From assembly GCA_964612455.1 (NCBI GenBank), contig CAZTCB010000019.1:1-24576 (forward strand): DNA of 24,576 nucleotides. Reading direction: 5' to 3'. Each line of letters begins with the position of its first letter. Within the stretch, counting starts at the first letter, position 1. Under the pieces are notes generated by a model. It did not search any database and was not told the DNA's origin. It saw only the letters and a program-made list of their open reading frames with translations. Shown in pieces: positions 22,650 through 24,576 of this stretch. This DNA comes from SFEB01 sp964612455 (GTDB lineage: Bacteria; Bacillota; Clostridia; Christensenellales; CAG-314). The position numbers and the translations under genes were made by a program.

Positions 22650-23723
22650 ATGAAAACAGCAGAATCTATCTTTTCTACGCATGGCAATCTCGACGCACTC
22701 ATGATATTATCGGAAAAAAACAGGCTTTATTATACCGGTTTTGCGAGTACGTTTGGTGTGCTGATTTTTTTGCGAGGCGGTGGCGTGCATTTTTATACCG
22801 ATGCTCGGTACTATGAAATGGCTCAACAACATTTTGATGGTACTAACGTAGAGTTGCATTTGTTCGGCATCAATGCGGCAAATTTTGATTCAATAAATCA
22901 ATTTTTGCTTGACAGTAATGTTAGTCAGCTTGGATTTGAGGATACCGAGTTGACGGTTAACGAGTTTAATAATTATTGTAACAAATTTAAGGAAATCAAG
23001 TTTGTTCCTTGCGGCGACAGTATTTTAGAGCAGCGCAGAATAAAAACTCAAGATGAAATCGATTTGATTGCAAAGGCGCAAAGCATTACGGACGGAGCGT
23101 TTAAATCTATACTTAAGTATATCAAAGTCGGCGTAACGGAACTTGATATTGCTTGCGAGTTAGAGTATCAAATGCGTAAACTTGGAGGCACGGGATTGGC
23201 TTTTGATACCATTGTAGCCAGCGGTATTAATGGCAGCAAGCCGCATGCGCACCCGACAGATAAAAAAATAGCCAATGGCGATGCGGTTACTATGGATTTT
23301 GGCTCGAGATACAATGGTTATTGTAGCGATATGACGCGTACAGTCTTTGTTGGTAAGCCCGACAAAGAAATAAAGGATATTTACGAGGTCGTGCTTAAGG
23401 CTCAAAAGAACGCGATTAAAAATCTTAAGTGCGGTATGTCCGGCGCCGAGGGACATGCTCTTGCGGCAGAAATAATCGATGCTAACGGTTATGGTGCGTA
23501 TTTTACTCACGGACTCGGTCATAGTGTCGGTCTTGATATTCATGAAGAACCTCGCCTTAGCCCACATTACGAAAAAAAGCTTCAGGCAAATGTTTTGATA
23601 ACAGTAGAACCGGGTATTTACGTACCGAATGTCGGTGGTGTCAGAATAGAAGATTTATTAGTTATTAAAGAAGATAGGGTAATTAATTTGACAACATCGG
23701 AAAAAAATATTATTATACTATAG
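22650..23723 (+). CDS. pepP: Xaa-Pro aminopeptidase, M24B family
   Basis: 357-residue metallopeptidase that removes an N-terminal residue preceding proline. N-terminal creatinase-type domain (1-125, with RLYYTGFASTFGVLIF), then the pita-bread catalytic domain. Metal ligands: two Asp in TMDFGSRYNGYCSDMTRT, His in HGLGHSVGLDIHEEP, Glu in VEPGIYVP and Glu in GVRIEDLLV. Other fits: PHAHPTDKKI and the RRIKTQDEIDLI hinge. ATG 22650 sits eight bases after AAGGAG (22636-22641); the GTG at 22641 overlaps that site. It lies directly before efp, an arrangement common in Bacillota. Confidence 0.93.
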   Translation: MKTAESIFSTHGNLDALMILSEKNRLYYTGFASTFGVLIFLRGGGVHFYTDARYYEMAQQHFDGTNVELHLFGINAANFDSINQFLLDSNVSQLGFEDTELTVNEFNNYCNKFKEIKFVPCGDSILEQRRIKTQDEIDLIAKAQSITDGAFKSILKYIKVGVTELDIACELEYQMRKLGGTGLAFDTIVASGINGSKPHAHPTDKKIANGDAVTMDFGSRYNGYCSDMTRTVFVGKPDKEIKDIYEVVLKAQKNAIKNLKCGMSGAEGHALAAEIIDANGYGAYFTHGLGHSVGLDIHEEPRLSPHYEKKLQANVLITVEPGIYVPNVGGVRIEDLLVIKEDRVINLTTSEKNIIIL

Positions 23724-23748
23724 GAAAACCAAATATCGGAGGATTTTT

Positions 23749-24309
23749 ATGATATTAGCAGGCGATTTAAGAAAGGGCATTACATTTGTCTATGAAAACA
23801 ACATTTATATTGTTGTTGACTTTTTGCACGTTAAACCGGGCAAGGGTTCTGCATTTGTAAGAACGAAAATTAAAAACGTAGTGACGGGCGCAGTTTTGGA
23901 AAAAACGTTTAATCCTACGGAAAAATTTGAAAAAGCAGTCATTGAAACAAAACAAATGGAGTACCTTTACAGTGACGGCGAGTTGTACTACTTTATGGAT
24001 CCCGAAACCTACGAACAGCTTCCGCTTAATAAAGGTCAAGTGGAAGACGCGCTTATGTTTATGAAAGAAAATATGCAAGCGACGATTAAGTTTTATAAAG
24101 GCGAGGCGTTTAGTGTTGAAGCTCCCAATTTCGTAGAATTGCAGATTACGGTTTGTGAACCGGGAGTAGCAGGAAATACTGCTACCAATGCTACAAAACC
24201 CGCAACTTTGGAAACCGGATATGAACTTCAGGTTCCGATGTTCATCAACGAGGGAGACGTCATTCGCGTAGATACTCGTACCGGTGAGTACATGGAAAGA
24301 GCAAAATAG
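23749..24309 (+). CDS. efp: Elongation factor P
   Basis: 186-residue factor that rescues ribosomes stalled on polyproline stretches. Three beta-barrel domains: KOW-like N-terminal (ILAGDLRKGITFVYENNIYIV) with loop HVKPGKGSAFVRTKIKN, whose K32 is the position modified in many bacteria; middle domain (EKTFNPTEKFEKA, MEYLYSDGELYYFMDPETYEQ); C-terminal OB domain ending TATNATKPATLETG and VPMFINEGDVIRVDTRTGEYMERA. The PGKG loop with an unmodified-type lysine setting gives no clue to which modification enzyme is used. Ribosome site CGGAGGA lies before ATG 23749. Confidence 0.98.
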   Translation: MILAGDLRKGITFVYENNIYIVVDFLHVKPGKGSAFVRTKIKNVVTGAVLEKTFNPTEKFEKAVIETKQMEYLYSDGELYYFMDPETYEQLPLNKGQVEDALMFMKENMQATIKFYKGEAFSVEAPNFVELQITVCEPGVAGNTATNATKPATLETGYELQVPMFINEGDVIRVDTRTGEYMERAK

Positions 24310-24337
24310 GACTTAATGTTTTAGTATTAATATCTTG

Positions 24338-24395
24338 ACGCACTGTGAAAGTCGGGCGGAGACGTCGGACTTTTGCGGTGCGTTTTTAATTTTTT
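24338..24395 (+). terminator. Strong rho-independent terminator after efp
   Basis: A 16-bp uninterrupted stem pairs ACGCACTGTGAAAGTC (24338-24353) with GACTTTTGCGGTGCGT (24368-24383), including three G-T pairs, around a 14-base loop. TTTTTAATTTTTT follows. Ends the long operon. Confidence 0.92.
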
Positions 24396-24576
24396 CATCG
24401 GCAAAGAAACGGAATAATAAAGGTGAAAAATATTTCTCTCGAGAGGATTTTTTGAGAATTTTTAAATATGTAGTATCGGTGAAGAGGAAAACTGAAAAAA
24501 TCTCGTTTTTGGGCGGGATTTGGTAAACAAAAATTTAATAAACCTTAGTAAAAAAGCCGTGTTGAGAGTAAATTCA
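24396..24576. other. Gene-free right end of the window
   Basis: AT-rich sequence with no supported gene on either strand. It has a small palindrome CTCTCGAGAG (24436-24445) and a weak hairpin AAATCTCG/CGGGATTT (about 24500-24525). An open stretch to 24526 begins inside the terminator, lacks an ATG and resembles no family. No clear promoter is visible before the window ends. Confidence 0.5.

Noticed and set aside
24335..24526. 63-residue open frame after efp
   Set aside because: It starts at a TTG inside the efp terminator stem, has no ATG, and resembles no family; codon content looks random.

Overview
The window is a compact block of core genes, all on the + strand, from an AT-rich Gram-positive-type bacterium. 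The order rpsB-tsf-pyrH-frr-uppS-cdsA-dxr-rseP-ispG-(polC slot)-rimP-nusA-rnpM-infB-rbfA-nrnA-truB-ribF is the arrangement known from Bacillota. Frequent TTG and GTG starts, strong GGAGG ribosome sites and an iscR/iscS/iscU set suggest a clostridial lineage, possibly an uncultured gut one. That placement is inference. No tRNA, rRNA, CRISPR array, insertion sequence or phage gene was seen.

Layout: (1) 1-653, C-terminal half of glyA, closed by a terminator. (2) 838-3074, an iron-sulfur cluster unit: promoter and inverted-repeat operator, a single gene fusing an Rrf2/IscR regulator to an IscS cysteine desulfurase, iscU, and a 42-residue membrane peptide, closed by a terminator. (3) 3086-4014, ruvX (promoter placed for a leaderless mRNA) and a DUF1292 protein with a 15-cysteine tail. 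(4) 4060-5855, rpsB and tsf with a strong promoter and a long leader, ended by a hairpin terminator lying just before pyrH. (5) 5876-13903, pyrH, frr, an unrecognised 70-residue gene, uppS, cdsA, dxr, rseP, ispG and a PolC-derived protein with no polymerase domain. (6) 13910-23723, rimP to ribF with a new promoter and leader hairpin, then an endonuclease IV-like gene and an M24 aminopeptidase. (7) 23749-24395, efp and a strong terminator. The last 180 bases hold no convincing gene.

Most genes touch or overlap, so translational coupling is likely throughout. The functions are translation (S2, EF-Ts, RRF, RimP, IF2, RbfA, TruB, EF-P), transcription and RNA turnover (NusA, RnpM, NrnA), isoprenoid/undecaprenyl and phospholipid supply (Dxr, IspG, UppS, CdsA), membrane proteolysis (RseP), and cofactors (RibF, Fe-S assembly). 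IspG needs a [4Fe-4S] cluster, so it is a plausible client of the Fe-S unit.

The two strongest oddities are the regulator-desulfurase fusion (907-2496), which puts an Fe-S sensor and the sulfur donor of Fe-S assembly in one chain, and the PolC-locus protein (12299-13903), which keeps the N-terminal, OB and DEDDh exonuclease regions but has neither PHP nor polymerase. Smaller ones are the Cys/Asp tail on the DUF1292 protein, the apparently leaderless ruvX, a Glu-to-Gln change in UppS, and altered motifs in RibF.
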